From Clostridia bacterium (lineage in GTDB: Bacteria > Bacillota > Clostridia > Peptostreptococcales > Filifactoraceae), in assembly GCA_009929415.1 (NCBI GenBank), contig SAAM01000003.1, forward strand, positions 1-37,664: a stretch of DNA of 37,664 nucleotides, written 5' to 3'. Shown here in pieces: positions 8,264 through 16,352 of the stretch (its first letter is position 1; the number at the start of each line of letters is the position of its first letter). The notes under the pieces are model-generated. The model made no database searches and was not told where the DNA came from. It saw nothing but the letters and a program-made list of their open reading frames with translations. The position numbers and the translations under genes are program-made.

Positions 8264-8931
8264 TGAACTACTGTAAAGAATGCAATATAAAGATATCTGT
8301 CAGATCAGAGAAGTGTCCTATCTGCAGCAGCAGCATTGAAAATATAGATTCCGAATTCATAGAGCCATATCCGAAAATAGAAATCGATTACAGGCACTTT
8401 AATTCAATAAGGCTCAGGATATACCTGTTCCTTGCGATAATAGTGTTCTTTTTCGTGATTTCAGTAAAATTTTTAACTGAAACTGACCTGACTTATTTAT
8501 TTCTGTCCACAAGCGTCTTCGGATATATCTGGTTTAATATATACACCATTCACAAAGCTCTCAAAAACGTAGGCTACTTCATTCTCAAGCAGATGCTGTT
8601 CCTCTCAGGGATAACCCTGCTGATAGACTACTCTACGGGATACAGGGGATGGTCTGTAAATTATGCCATACCGCTCATCATAATTCTTGCAATTTCCTCG
8701 ATATCGGCAATTGCCATGTTTAAGCCCATGCAATTTAGGGAATACTTTGTATATCAGATAACCACATCGGTGATAGGCGTTCTTTCGATATTGCTGGTGA
8801 TTTTCAATCTGTCTACAGTAAGATGGACCCTTATATTCGCAGCCTTTTATTCCGCTCTCGTTATGCTCGGAATGATAATTTTTGCTGATAAAAAAGCAAA
8901 GCTCGAATTCAAAAAGAGATTCCATTTCTAA
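8263..8931 (+). CDS. zinc-ribbon membrane protein (DUF6320-like)
   Basis: 222 residues. The N-terminus has two CxxC pairs (CKEC at residues 4-7 and CPIC at 18-21), forming a short zinc ribbon. After a polar linker (about 25-50) come about five to six hydrophobic membrane segments, the first at about 52-68 (IYLFLAIIVFFFVISV), and a short basic tail (KKAKLEFKKRF). It is coupled to the acyltransferase by a TAATG overlap. Together they suggest a membrane-anchored partner or substrate-handling subunit. I recall this pairing in Clostridia as a DUF6320 protein, but the molecular role is unknown. Confidence 0.7.
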   Translation: MNYCKECNIKISVRSEKCPICSSSIENIDSEFIEPYPKIEIDYRHFNSIRLRIYLFLAIIVFFFVISVKFLTETDLTYLFLSTSVFGYIWFNIYTIHKALKNVGYFILKQMLFLSGITLLIDYSTGYRGWSVNYAIPLIIILAISSISAIAMFKPMQFREYFVYQITTSVIGVLSILLVIFNLSTVRWTLIFAAFYSALVMLGMIIFADKKAKLEFKKRFHF

Positions 8932-8953
8932 AATAATTTTACGAGGTTAAAGA

Positions 8954-10201
8954 ATGTCAAAAACAATTAAACTTTATGAGAACAGCAGTTATATCTCAAA
9001 ATTTAATGCCACAGTTACTGACTGCATTAAAGTTGAAGAGGATGACAGATTTCACGGAATCTACACATACAAGGCCGTGCTTGACAAGACGGCATTTTAT
9101 CCGGAAGGCGGAGGGCAGCCTTCGGACAGAGGAAGCATTACTCTTATTCACAGATCTGCTTCCACTCATAATCCTGCGCTCAAGAACATTACTGTTTCAG
9201 CGGTAAACGAGACAAATGGAATAATATATCATTATATATCTGCCCCATTTTCTGCCGGCGACTCGGTAGAATGCAAAATCGACTGGGACTTCAGATTCAT
9301 GCTCATGCAGCACCACACAGGAGAGCATATAGTATCCGGCCTCATAAACAGGCATTTCGGATTTAACAACGTGGGCTTTCATATGGGCGAGAATTACGTC
9401 ACCGTAGATATCGACGGAAAGCTTACTCAGGAAGACCTCGATTTCATAGAAATCTCAGCTAATAATACCGTACAGAAGAACCTCGGAGTCAAGATCGACT
9501 GCCCTGTGCCGGAAGAGCTGGATGTACTCAATTACAGGAGCAAGAAGCAGATAGATGGAGATATAAGAATTGTGTCCGTTCCTGGAGCCGACATATGCGC
9601 ATGCTGCGGAACCCACGTAAAGACAACCGGCGAGGTCGGAGTGATAAAATTCATCTCAAGCCAGAACTACAAGGGCGGCACAAGAATATACATGCTGTGC
9701 GGAAAAAGAGCTTTGCAGGACTACAATCATAAGAACAAGATTCTTTATGACATATCCGCTCAGCTTTCTACAAAGCCTGAAAATGCTCATGATGCAGTAT
9801 CACAGCTTAAGTCCGACAGAGACAGGCTGAAATTCGAAAACTCAACCCTTATGGACAGAATATTTGAACTCAGAGCTGCAGCAATCGATGCCAGCCTTGA
9901 AAAGATAATCATATTCGAGGATGACCTGCTTCCTTCTGATCTCCTTAAATTTTCGTCCCATCTGACAAAAAACAGGCAGAATATAGTCTTTCTTTTCTCA
10001 GGCTGTGACGAAAAGGGGTACAAATACCTGATAAGCAGCTCATCTCATAATATAAGGCCTGTCGCAGAAAACTTTAACGAGATCTTCAGTGCAAAAGGCG
10101 GAGGCAAGGGCAACTGCATCCAGGGCACGGTAAAGGCGCTTAAATCCGATATAATGGAGTATCTTGAGCCTTATAATTTTGAGGTCTCTGCAGATATTTA
10201 A
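8954..10201 (+). CDS. AlaX-type alanyl-tRNA editing protein with DHHA1 domain
   Basis: 415 residues. This matches the free-standing AlaX-L family, which hydrolyses mischarged Ser- or Gly-tRNA(Ala). The N-terminal barrel ends in the FYPEGGGQPSDRG signature (about 50-60). The zinc-binding editing site appears as HHTGEH (about 118-123) and CxxCGTH (CACCGTH, about 216-222). A coiled region follows, and the C-terminus is a DHHA1-type domain with a GGGKGN motif (about 379-384). It lies 22 nt after the zinc-ribbon gene with ribosome site GAGG, so it is probably the third gene of that operon. A link between tRNA editing and the acyltransferase pair is not obvious. Confidence 0.9.
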   Translation: MSKTIKLYENSSYISKFNATVTDCIKVEEDDRFHGIYTYKAVLDKTAFYPEGGGQPSDRGSITLIHRSASTHNPALKNITVSAVNETNGIIYHYISAPFSAGDSVECKIDWDFRFMLMQHHTGEHIVSGLINRHFGFNNVGFHMGENYVTVDIDGKLTQEDLDFIEISANNTVQKNLGVKIDCPVPEELDVLNYRSKKQIDGDIRIVSVPGADICACCGTHVKTTGEVGVIKFISSQNYKGGTRIYMLCGKRALQDYNHKNKILYDISAQLSTKPENAHDAVSQLKSDRDRLKFENSTLMDRIFELRAAAIDASLEKIIIFEDDLLPSDLLKFSSHLTKNRQNIVFLFSGCDEKGYKYLISSSSHNIRPVAENFNEIFSAKGGGKGNCIQGTVKALKSDIMEYLEPYNFEVSADI

Positions 10202-10237
10202 AGTTTCATTTTAGATATTTTAATCAGAATAATATTG

Positions 10238-10273
10238 AAAAATCTGGGACCGCCATAGCAGCTCCAGATTTTT
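10238..10273. terminator. bidirectional terminator between convergent genes
   Basis: Arms AAAAATCTGG and CCAGATTTTT, with A and T tracts on both sides, lie between the editing-protein gene (plus) and the sigma-54 activator gene (minus). Confidence 0.85.
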
Positions 10274-10282
10274 CTGCGCTTA

Positions 10283-11656
10283 TTATTCAGATATTCCCAG
10301 TTTTTCCATCTTATAGTTAAGAGTCTGCCTCGTAAGATTTAAATTTCTTGCGGCCTCCGCCTTGCTCCTGCTGATTTTGAGAGCGTCCCTTATGAGCCTG
10401 GTTTCAAATTCCCTTACCATATCCTCATATCCGGCAACTTCTTCCCTGTCTGCATTGACTTCACATAGATCCGTAACAAGATAATCAGGGATATCCTCTG
10501 CTGTTATTGTGGCCGTCTCAGTGATGTTGAACGCGCTTTCAATGACGTTTCTCAGTTCTCTTACGTTCCCTGGCCAGTCATGGCTGAGGAATATCTTTTC
10601 GACCTTCTCATCAAGCCCCTTTATCTTCATCTTCATCATGTCATTGTAAAAATGGATGTAATAATCAGTCAGGAGCTTTATATCATTCTTCCTGTCCTTA
10701 AGCTCATTCAGCTTGAGCGATACTATGTTGAGCCTGTAGAAAAGATCTTCTCGCAGCCTGTTGTTTCTTATAGCTTCGAATGGGTCCTCATTTATTGCTG
10801 CTATTATCCTTATGTCCGTGCTTATGTTCTTGTGTCCGCCTATTCTCCTTATGCTTCTTTCCTCTATGGCTTTGAGGATCTTGCTCTGCACTGATATATC
10901 CATCGAATTTATCTCATCGAGAAATATAGTGCCCCCGTCTGCAAGCTCAAAGAGCCCCTTATTGGTTATGGCCCCGGTAAAGCTTCCCTTCTCTGTTCCA
11001 AAAAGCGTGCTCTCAAGAAGATTTGCAGGTATCGCGGCGCAGTTCTGAGATATGAATGGCTTGTCTGACCTGCTGCTCGCAAAGTGAATCGACTGAGCTA
11101 CAATCTCTTTTCCCGTTCCCGTCTTTCCTTGTATCAGTACATATGAGTCTGTCTTTGCTATCTTCCTTATCTTCTTTTTTATATTGAGCATGTAAGGGTC
11201 CTGAGTAACCAGGTTGTCTATGGTATAATTGTTTCTTCCCTCGCTCCTGACGCTCTTGTCTTCATCAGTCAGCAGTATGAACTCCTTGCTGAAATCAGAT
11301 TCCACTACCTTCATGGCCACCGCCACTCCTACTATCTCATTGTCCTTGTATATCGGATATGAGCTGCTGTAGCCCTTTACCTTATCTCCTTTGTAGGTTA
11401 TCAGATCTTCCTTGAACAGTATCATGGGCTTTCCGGTCCTGAGCACCTGATAGACCTCGCTGCTCTGCTCATTAGAGGTCTTGAACACGTCAAATATGTG
11501 TTTTCCAGTTATCTCATCTGCCGTAAAGCTGTACATGTCCGGTATGAATATCTCGCAGTACCTGATGATTCCGTTCCTGTCTACAACAGATATCTCATCA
11601 AAAAAATTCCTTACCGCAAATATAGATGGTATAACCTTGTCAAATTTATCAAACAT
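10283..11656 (-). CDS. RocR-like sigma-54-dependent transcriptional activator
   Basis: An enhancer-binding protein that hydrolyses ATP to open sigma-54 promoters. In order it has a PAS-like sensor domain (about 15-130), an AAA+ domain with Walker A (GKTGTGKE), the sigma-contact loop as GSFTGA (usual form GAFTGA), Walker B (GGTIFLDEIN) and an arginine-finger region (REDLFYRLN), then a C-terminal Fis-type helix-turn-helix (KAEAARNLNLTRQTLNYKM). The start is the ATG at 11654-11656 (MFDKFDKV), because AAAGGAG lies seven bases upstream; two earlier in-frame ATGs lack one. It is divergent from arginase, with a -24/-12 promoter between. That is the Bacillus RocR arrangement, so it probably responds to ornithine/citrulline or arginine. 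Confidence 0.93.
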   Translation of the reverse strand: MFDKFDKVIPSIFAVRNFFDEISVVDRNGIIRYCEIFIPDMYSFTADEITGKHIFDVFKTSNEQSSEVYQVLRTGKPMILFKEDLITYKGDKVKGYSSSYPIYKDNEIVGVAVAMKVVESDFSKEFILLTDEDKSVRSEGRNNYTIDNLVTQDPYMLNIKKKIRKIAKTDSYVLIQGKTGTGKEIVAQSIHFASSRSDKPFISQNCAAIPANLLESTLFGTEKGSFTGAITNKGLFELADGGTIFLDEINSMDISVQSKILKAIEERSIRRIGGHKNISTDIRIIAAINEDPFEAIRNNRLREDLFYRLNIVSLKLNELKDRKNDIKLLTDYYIHFYNDMMKMKIKGLDEKVEKIFLSHDWPGNVRELRNVIESAFNITETATITAEDIPDYLVTDLCEVNADREEVAGYEDMVREFETRLIRDALKISRSKAEAARNLNLTRQTLNYKMEKLGISE

Positions 11657-11673
11657 ACATTCACTCCTTTTGT

Positions 11674-11690
11674 TCATTATATCAGAATAT
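11674..11690 (-). promoter_or_regulatory. possible extended -10 promoter of the activator gene
   Basis: The minus strand reads TGATATAAT shortly upstream of the ribosome site, an extended -10 (TGnTATAAT) without a good -35. The leader would be very short. Confidence 0.4.
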
Positions 11691-11746
11691 CGCAATTATC
11701 GCTCATTTTAATTACATAAAGCAAATATTTTTTTTACAAAATCTCA

Positions 11747-11786
11747 GAAAAACGTTTTCACAGCTGTGTAATGATTGAAAACACAG
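11747..11786. promoter_or_regulatory. candidate upstream activating sequences for the RocR-like activator
   Basis: Three overlapping symmetric elements lie here: the near-palindrome GAAAAACGTTTTC (11747-11759), the perfect 10-bp palindrome CACAGCTGTG (11759-11768), and the inverted repeat CTGTGT-N11-ACACAG (11764-11786). They lie about 10-50 bp upstream of the -24 element, between the activator and arginase, where enhancer sites for this class are expected. Which of them the protein binds cannot be told from sequence. Confidence 0.55.
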
Positions 11787-11796
11787 CATTCCAGCC

Positions 11797-11814
11797 TTGG
11801 CATGATATTTGCAT
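11797..11814 (+). promoter_or_regulatory. sigma-54 (-24/-12) promoter of arginase
   Basis: TTGGCATGATATTTGCAT has the invariant GG at 11799-11800 and GC at 11811-11812 with exactly ten bases between, and it matches the consensus TGGCAY-N6-TTGCW. Transcription would start near 11824, leaving a leader of about 65 nt before the ATG. Confidence 0.93.
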
Positions 11815-11889
11815 ATTAAATACATATACAAAAGGAATATTTGCAGATTACAGTTAATCTGATTTTGAAAATTAATTCAGGAGGATTTT

Positions 11890-12801
11890 ATGAGACCAGA
11901 AATAAACAACAGACTTTCGATAATAGGTGTGCCAATTGACCTTGGAGCAGGAACAAGAGGAGTTAATCTGGGTCCGGACGCAATCAGATATGCGGGACTT
12001 GAAAAAAGGCTTGTGAACATAGGATATGAAATAGAAGACAGAGGAGACATCCCTGTAAACAGAAGAGAGGCCGTTACTGTAGAGGGATCAAATCTCAAGC
12101 ATCTGAACGTTGTAGCCGACGTGAACAGAAAGCTGTGTGAAGAAGTATCTGCTGCTATGAGCGAAGGAAATTTCCCACTGGTTATAGGCGGAGACCACAG
12201 CATAGCAATAGGAACCATATCAGGAGTGCTCCAGCACAAAAAGAATCTCGGTGTAATCTGGTTCGATGCTCATGGAGACATAAACACACCAGAAACAAGT
12301 CCATCAGGAAATATACACGGAATGCCTGTTGCAGTTCTTCTTGGAATGGGCGATGAATCGCTTACTTCAATCGGAGGAAAAGACAGCGTCCTTAAAAAAG
12401 AAAATATAGTATATATAGGCTCAAGAGACCTGGATTCAGGAGAGAGAAAAGCCATGAAGGAGCTTGGAATCAAGGTATTCACTATGTATGAGATAGATGA
12501 CATGGGAATCAAGAAGGTAATGGAAGAGGCAATAAGAATCGCCGGAGAAGGTACTGACGGCATCCACGTAAGCTTCGATCTTGACGTACTCGACCCTGAG
12601 GTGGCACCTGGAACAGGAACAAAAGTTCCTGGAGGAATGGGCTACAGAGAAGCTCACTATGCACTTGAGCTTATAGCAAAAACAGAAAAGCTCGTAAGCG
12701 CTGAGTTCGTTGAAGTAAATCCACTTCTTGACCACGAGAACATGACAGCAAAGGCTACAGTTGCTCTTGCAGGATCCCTGCTTGGAGAATGGCTGATTTA
12801 A
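11890..12801 (+). CDS. rocF: arginase
   Basis: Hydrolyses arginine to ornithine and urea, a catabolic route that feeds ornithine to fermentation or proline synthesis. At 303 residues it is standard length. The manganese-site motifs are all present in order: GGDHS (about 98-102), DAHGDINTPETSPSGNIHG (about 121-139) and SFDLDVLDP (about 223-231), followed by the conserved EVNPLLD. The AGGAGG ribosome site precedes the ATG at 11890. It is a single-gene transcript ending at a strong terminator, driven by the sigma-54 promoter and presumably by the adjacent RocR-like activator. Agmatinase or formiminoglutamase share the fold, but the SPSGNIHG loop fits arginase. Confidence 0.93.
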   Translation: MRPEINNRLSIIGVPIDLGAGTRGVNLGPDAIRYAGLEKRLVNIGYEIEDRGDIPVNRREAVTVEGSNLKHLNVVADVNRKLCEEVSAAMSEGNFPLVIGGDHSIAIGTISGVLQHKKNLGVIWFDAHGDINTPETSPSGNIHGMPVAVLLGMGDESLTSIGGKDSVLKKENIVYIGSRDLDSGERKAMKELGIKVFTMYEIDDMGIKKVMEEAIRIAGEGTDGIHVSFDLDVLDPEVAPGTGTKVPGGMGYREAHYALELIAKTEKLVSAEFVEVNPLLDHENMTAKATVALAGSLLGEWLI

Positions 12802-12828
12802 AACAGAATTAATTGAAATATATTTAAC

Positions 12829-12871
12829 CCCGGAAGAATTGCTTTTATAGAATTTTCTTCCGGATTTTTTT
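12829..12871 (+). terminator. arginase terminator
   Basis: Arms CCGGAAGA and TCTTCCGG with an A/T-rich loop, followed by ATTTTTTT. Confidence 0.9.
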
Positions 12872-12883
12872 ATCCTAATTACA

Positions 12884-12917
12884 CTCAAACATATTGTGTA
12901 AATCCAATATATAGTAT
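12884..12917. promoter_or_regulatory. NrdR-box-like elements over the nrdDG promoter
   Basis: Two segments resemble the NrdR consensus ACACWATATATWGTGT. The one at 12902-12917 (ATCCAATATATAGTAT) matches 13 of 16. The one at 12884-12899 is degenerate on the left but perfect on the right half (CATATTGTGT), and ACAC at 12881-12884 makes a longer symmetric element with it. They overlap the -35 and the spacer, a repressing position. The 18-bp start-to-start spacing is shorter than the usual three turns, so one of the two may not be real. Confidence 0.55.
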
Positions 12918-12922
12918 ATAAT
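12894..12922 (+). promoter_or_regulatory. nrdDG promoter
   Basis: -35 TTGTGT at 12894-12899, a 17-bp spacer, and -10 TATAAT at 12917-12922. The predicted leader is about 47 nt. Confidence 0.7.
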
Positions 12923-12975
12923 TCTAATCATTGAGAAATAACCACACCACATATTGTACCGAAAGGAATCAGGAA

Positions 12976-15315
12976 ATGTTCCAGAAAATTGTAAAGAGAG
13001 ATGGAAGGACCGTCGAATTTGATATCGAAAGAATAGCAACTGCAATATATAAATCTGCCGAGGCCGTAGGAGGTCAGAATCACAGAACAGCAATGAAGCT
13101 TGCTGAGGATGTAGCCAGCTATCTCGAAAAATCAAATGTAAGCCTGCCCAGCGTAGAGGAGATACAGGATGCTGTAGAAAAGATCCTGATTGAAACCGGA
13201 CATGCAAAAACTGCAAAGGAATACATACTATACCGAGCAGAACGCACGAGGATTAGGGAGAAGAACACAAGGCTCATGAAGATATACGAGGGCCTTACAT
13301 TCAAGGATGCCAGTGAAAATGACACCAAAAGAGAAAATGCAAACATAGACGGCGACACCGCCATGGGTACTATGCTCAAATACGGCTCCGAGGGCGCAAA
13401 GCAGTTCTATACTATGCATGTGCTCAACCCATTGCATTCTAATGCTCACGAAAACGGAGATATACACATACATGACCTTGATTTCCTTACCCTCACTACC
13501 ACATGCTGCCAGATAGACATCGAAAAGCTGTTTGCCGGAGGATTCTCAACAGGACACGGATTTTTGAGAGAGCCTAATGACATATCCAGCTACTCAGCAC
13601 TTACCTGCATTGCGATTCAGTCCAACCAGAATGATCAGCACGGAGGCCAGAGCATCCCGAATTTCGACTATGCACTCTCAAAAGGCGTTGCGAAAACATA
13701 CGAGAGGCTCTACAGGCAGAATCTGGAAAAAGCAGTAATGCTCATATGTGATAATGAAAATTCAGAGACTTTTTCAGAGAACATGATATCTGAGATAAGA
13801 AGCAGATACGCCCTTTCTCCGGTGCTGTCCTCAGATAACGGATACCAGGACAGAGAGATTGAATATCTAAGGGACAGCTTTGGCCCTGAAAAAGCTCAAA
13901 AGATTCAGCAGTTCGTCATGAAGAAGGCCCTTTCTGAAACCGAAAGATCCTGCTATCAGGCAATGGAAGCTTTTGTTCACAACCTCAACACCATGCACAG
14001 CAGAGCAGGCGCTCAGATACCTTTCAGCTCTATAAACTACGGCATGGATACCTCAGACGAGGGAAGAATGATAATCAGAAACGTGCTACTTGCCACTGAA
14101 AAAGGGCTCGGAAACGGGGAAACGCCTATCTTCCCTATCCACATATTCAAGGTAAAGGAAGGCGTGAACTATAACCCTTCAGATCCAAACTACGACCTGT
14201 TCAGGCTTGCATGCAGGGTAAGCGCAAAAAGGCTTTTCCCTAACTTCTCATTTATCGATGCTCCCTTCAATGCAAGGTTCTACAAGGGAACGCCTGAAAC
14301 GGAAGCCGCATACATGGGATGCCGTACGCGGGTAATGGCAAATGAGAACGACCCTTCAAGAGAGATCGTGAGCGGCCGTGGAAACCTGAGCTTTACATCC
14401 GTAAATCTCCCGAGGATAGCTATAAAGAGCCAGGGAAACCCGGAATTGTTCTTTGAAGAGCTGGACAGAAAGACTGAACTCGTCATAGAGCAGCTCCTTG
14501 AAAGATTTGAAATCCAGTGCAGCAAGAAAGCAAAGAACTTTCCTTTCCTGATGGGCCAGGGAATATGGCTGGACAGCGATGACCTAAGACCCGAGGATTC
14601 CATAAGAGAGGTGCTCAGACACGGAACCCTCACTGTAGGATTCATAGGTCTTGCAGAGGCGCTGAAGGCTCTTACGGGATATCACCACGGTGAATCGCAG
14701 GAAGCTCAGAAGCTTGGCCTTGAAATCATAGGAAGAATGAGAAAGAAAACCGATGAAGCTGCACAGAGATACAGGCTTAATTTCTCGCTCATAGCCACTC
14801 CTGCCGAAGGACTATCCGGCCGATTTGTAAGGATGGACAGAAAGAAGTACGGAGAGATAAGTGGTGTCACAGACAGAGAATATTACACCAACTCATTCCA
14901 TATACCTGTATATCATAATATAACGGCATTTGACAAGATAAGACTCGAAGCTCCTTATCACGAGCTCACTAACGGCGGCCATATAACATATGTTGAGATG
15001 GACGGCGATCCTTGTGGAAATCTCGAAGCATTTGAATCAGTAATAAAGGCCATGAAAGAAGCAGGAATCGGCTATGGCTCGGTAAACCATCCGGTTGACA
15101 GAGATCCGGCGTGCGGCTACACAGGTATAATCGGAGAATGCTGCCCTAAGTGCGGCAGAAGCGAATCAGCTGAAATCCCATTCGAAAGAATAAGAAGGAT
15201 AACCGGATACCTGGTTGGAACCGTAGACCGGTTCAACGATGCAAAAAAAGCTGAGGAAAGCCAGAGAGTAAAGCATATGGATGCTTCCTCCCAGAGAATC
15301 ATGGAGACTATATGA
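12976..15315 (+). CDS. nrdD: anaerobic ribonucleoside-triphosphate reductase
   Basis: Oxygen-sensitive class III reductase that makes deoxynucleotides with a glycyl radical. The start is the ATG at 12976 (MFQKIVKRDGR) behind AAGGAATCAGG, giving 779 residues; an upstream in-frame TTG at 12931 lacks a ribosome site. The N-terminal ATP-cone (VKRDGRTVEFDIERIATAIYKS, about 4-90) is the allosteric activity site. Near the C-terminus two cysteine pairs (ECCPKCG) form the zinc site, and the radical glycine lies in RITGYLVGTVDRF. The stop overlaps the nrdG start by four bases (ATGA), so the enzyme and its activase are translationally coupled. Confidence 0.97.
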   Translation: MFQKIVKRDGRTVEFDIERIATAIYKSAEAVGGQNHRTAMKLAEDVASYLEKSNVSLPSVEEIQDAVEKILIETGHAKTAKEYILYRAERTRIREKNTRLMKIYEGLTFKDASENDTKRENANIDGDTAMGTMLKYGSEGAKQFYTMHVLNPLHSNAHENGDIHIHDLDFLTLTTTCCQIDIEKLFAGGFSTGHGFLREPNDISSYSALTCIAIQSNQNDQHGGQSIPNFDYALSKGVAKTYERLYRQNLEKAVMLICDNENSETFSENMISEIRSRYALSPVLSSDNGYQDREIEYLRDSFGPEKAQKIQQFVMKKALSETERSCYQAMEAFVHNLNTMHSRAGAQIPFSSINYGMDTSDEGRMIIRNVLLATEKGLGNGETPIFPIHIFKVKEGVNYNPSDPNYDLFRLACRVSAKRLFPNFSFIDAPFNARFYKGTPETEAAYMGCRTRVMANENDPSREIVSGRGNLSFTSVNLPRIAIKSQGNPELFFEELDRKTELVIEQLLERFEIQCSKKAKNFPFLMGQGIWLDSDDLRPEDSIREVLRHGTLTVGFIGLAEALKALTGYHHGESQEAQKLGLEIIGRMRKKTDEAAQRYRLNFSLIATPAEGLSGRFVRMDRKKYGEISGVTDREYYTNSFHIPVYHNITAFDKIRLEAPYHELTNGGHITYVEMDGDPCGNLEAFESVIKAMKEAGIGYGSVNHPVDRDPACGYTGIIGECCPKCGRSESAEIPFERIRRITGYLVGTVDRFNDAKKAEESQRVKHMDASSQRIMETI

Positions 15316-15812
15316 GAATCGCCGGAATAATAAGAGAATCAATTGTAGACGGTCCGGGAATGCGGTTTGTAATATTCGCTCAGGGCTGCCCTCATGGCTG
15401 CCCCGGATGCCACAATCCCCAGACCCATGACTTTGAAGGTGGATTTGATGCAGACGTAACCTCCATAATGGCCGAAATCGAAAAAAACCCCCTTATAAGA
15501 GGAGTTACCTTTTCTGGCGGCGAACCCTTCAGCCAGGCAGGTGAATTTGCAGACCTCGCTGCGCAGCTCAAGACAAAAGGCCTTGATATCATGACCTACA
15601 GCGGCTATACATTTGAAGAGATCTCTCGCAGAGCACAGACCAGAAGCGACTGGAAAAGGCTGCTTGAGCACACAGACATACTTGCTGACGGCCCATTCAT
15701 GGAAAGCATGAAGGATCTCACTCTCCGGTTCAGAGGCTCAAAAAACCAGAGGCTCATAGACGTTAATGAAACCATGAAAAACAACTTCATAACAGAATAC
15801 AGATCTTTATAG
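15312..15812 (+). CDS. nrdG: anaerobic ribonucleotide reductase-activating protein (radical SAM)
   Basis: Installs the glycyl radical on NrdD using S-adenosylmethionine and a [4Fe-4S] cluster. At 166 residues it matches the compact NrdG form. The cluster motif CPHGCPGC (CxxxCxxC) lies at about residues 26-33, followed by the SAM-contacting VTFSGGEPF at about 70-78. It overlaps nrdD by four bases and ends at a terminator. Confidence 0.96.
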   Translation: MRIAGIIRESIVDGPGMRFVIFAQGCPHGCPGCHNPQTHDFEGGFDADVTSIMAEIEKNPLIRGVTFSGGEPFSQAGEFADLAAQLKTKGLDIMTYSGYTFEEISRRAQTRSDWKRLLEHTDILADGPFMESMKDLTLRFRGSKNQRLIDVNETMKNNFITEYRSL

Positions 15813-15821
15813 AAATTTAAA

Positions 15822-15868
15822 AAAGTCAGGACTGACCGCAATTGGGTCAGCTCTGACTTCTTCTTTTA
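15822..15868. terminator. nrdDG terminator, likely bidirectional
   Basis: A stem built of GTCAG-GA-CTGACC and GGTCAG-CT-CTGAC with a short loop, followed by TTCTTCTTTT on the plus strand and an A-rich left flank. It lies between convergent genes. Confidence 0.85.
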
Positions 15869-15879
15869 TTAATTAAGAC

Positions 15880-16263
15880 TTACTGCAGCTTTGCTCCGCA
15901 CTCACCGCAGAACCTCGTGCCCTCAGAATTGCCTGCACCACATGCAGGACAGATTAACCCTCCGGCCTCTGCAGGAGATTCGTCTGCCACTCCTTCATCC
16001 TTGAGCTTCTGGATTTCGCCCATCACTCCGGTTATTACTTCCTTGCTCTTTCTGATATTCTCACATATTTCAGCTACCTCAGGAGAAAGCGCTTCACCTG
16101 CCTCAAACTTGCTCCAGATTATTTCTCCGATCTTCTTCTGATAATCGAGTATGTTGCGATTTTCCTCTCCTATCTTTGTATTGAGTCGTGTAATCTCCAT
16201 TGCCTCGGTGGCCTTTTCGGTGACATTTTTTGCCATTTTATTGACTTTGTCAAATATTGACAT
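15880..16263 (-). CDS. small coiled-coil protein with C-terminal zinc ribbon
   Basis: 127 residues. The first 90 or so are charged and helical (MSIFDKVNKMAKNVTEKATEAMEITRLN and onward), with a heptad-like pattern typical of coiled coils. A short linker leads to a C-terminal zinc ribbon with two pairs, CPACG and CGECG (about 107-124). No signal peptide or membrane segment is evident. The architecture is common in Clostridia and has no assigned function. AGGAGGGG precedes the ATG. It is downstream of pheT on the same strand, about 90 nt away, with no strong terminator between, and probably has its own weak promoter. Confidence 0.8.
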   Translation of the reverse strand: MSIFDKVNKMAKNVTEKATEAMEITRLNTKIGEENRNILDYQKKIGEIIWSKFEAGEALSPEVAEICENIRKSKEVITGVMGEIQKLKDEGVADESPAEAGGLICPACGAGNSEGTRFCGECGAKLQ

Positions 16264-16352
16264 TCAAATCCCCTCCTGTATATTCAAATGAAAAATATCC
16301 ATAGATACCAGTTAGTTTATACCCGTAAACTTTGCGAATAAATCATTTTGCA

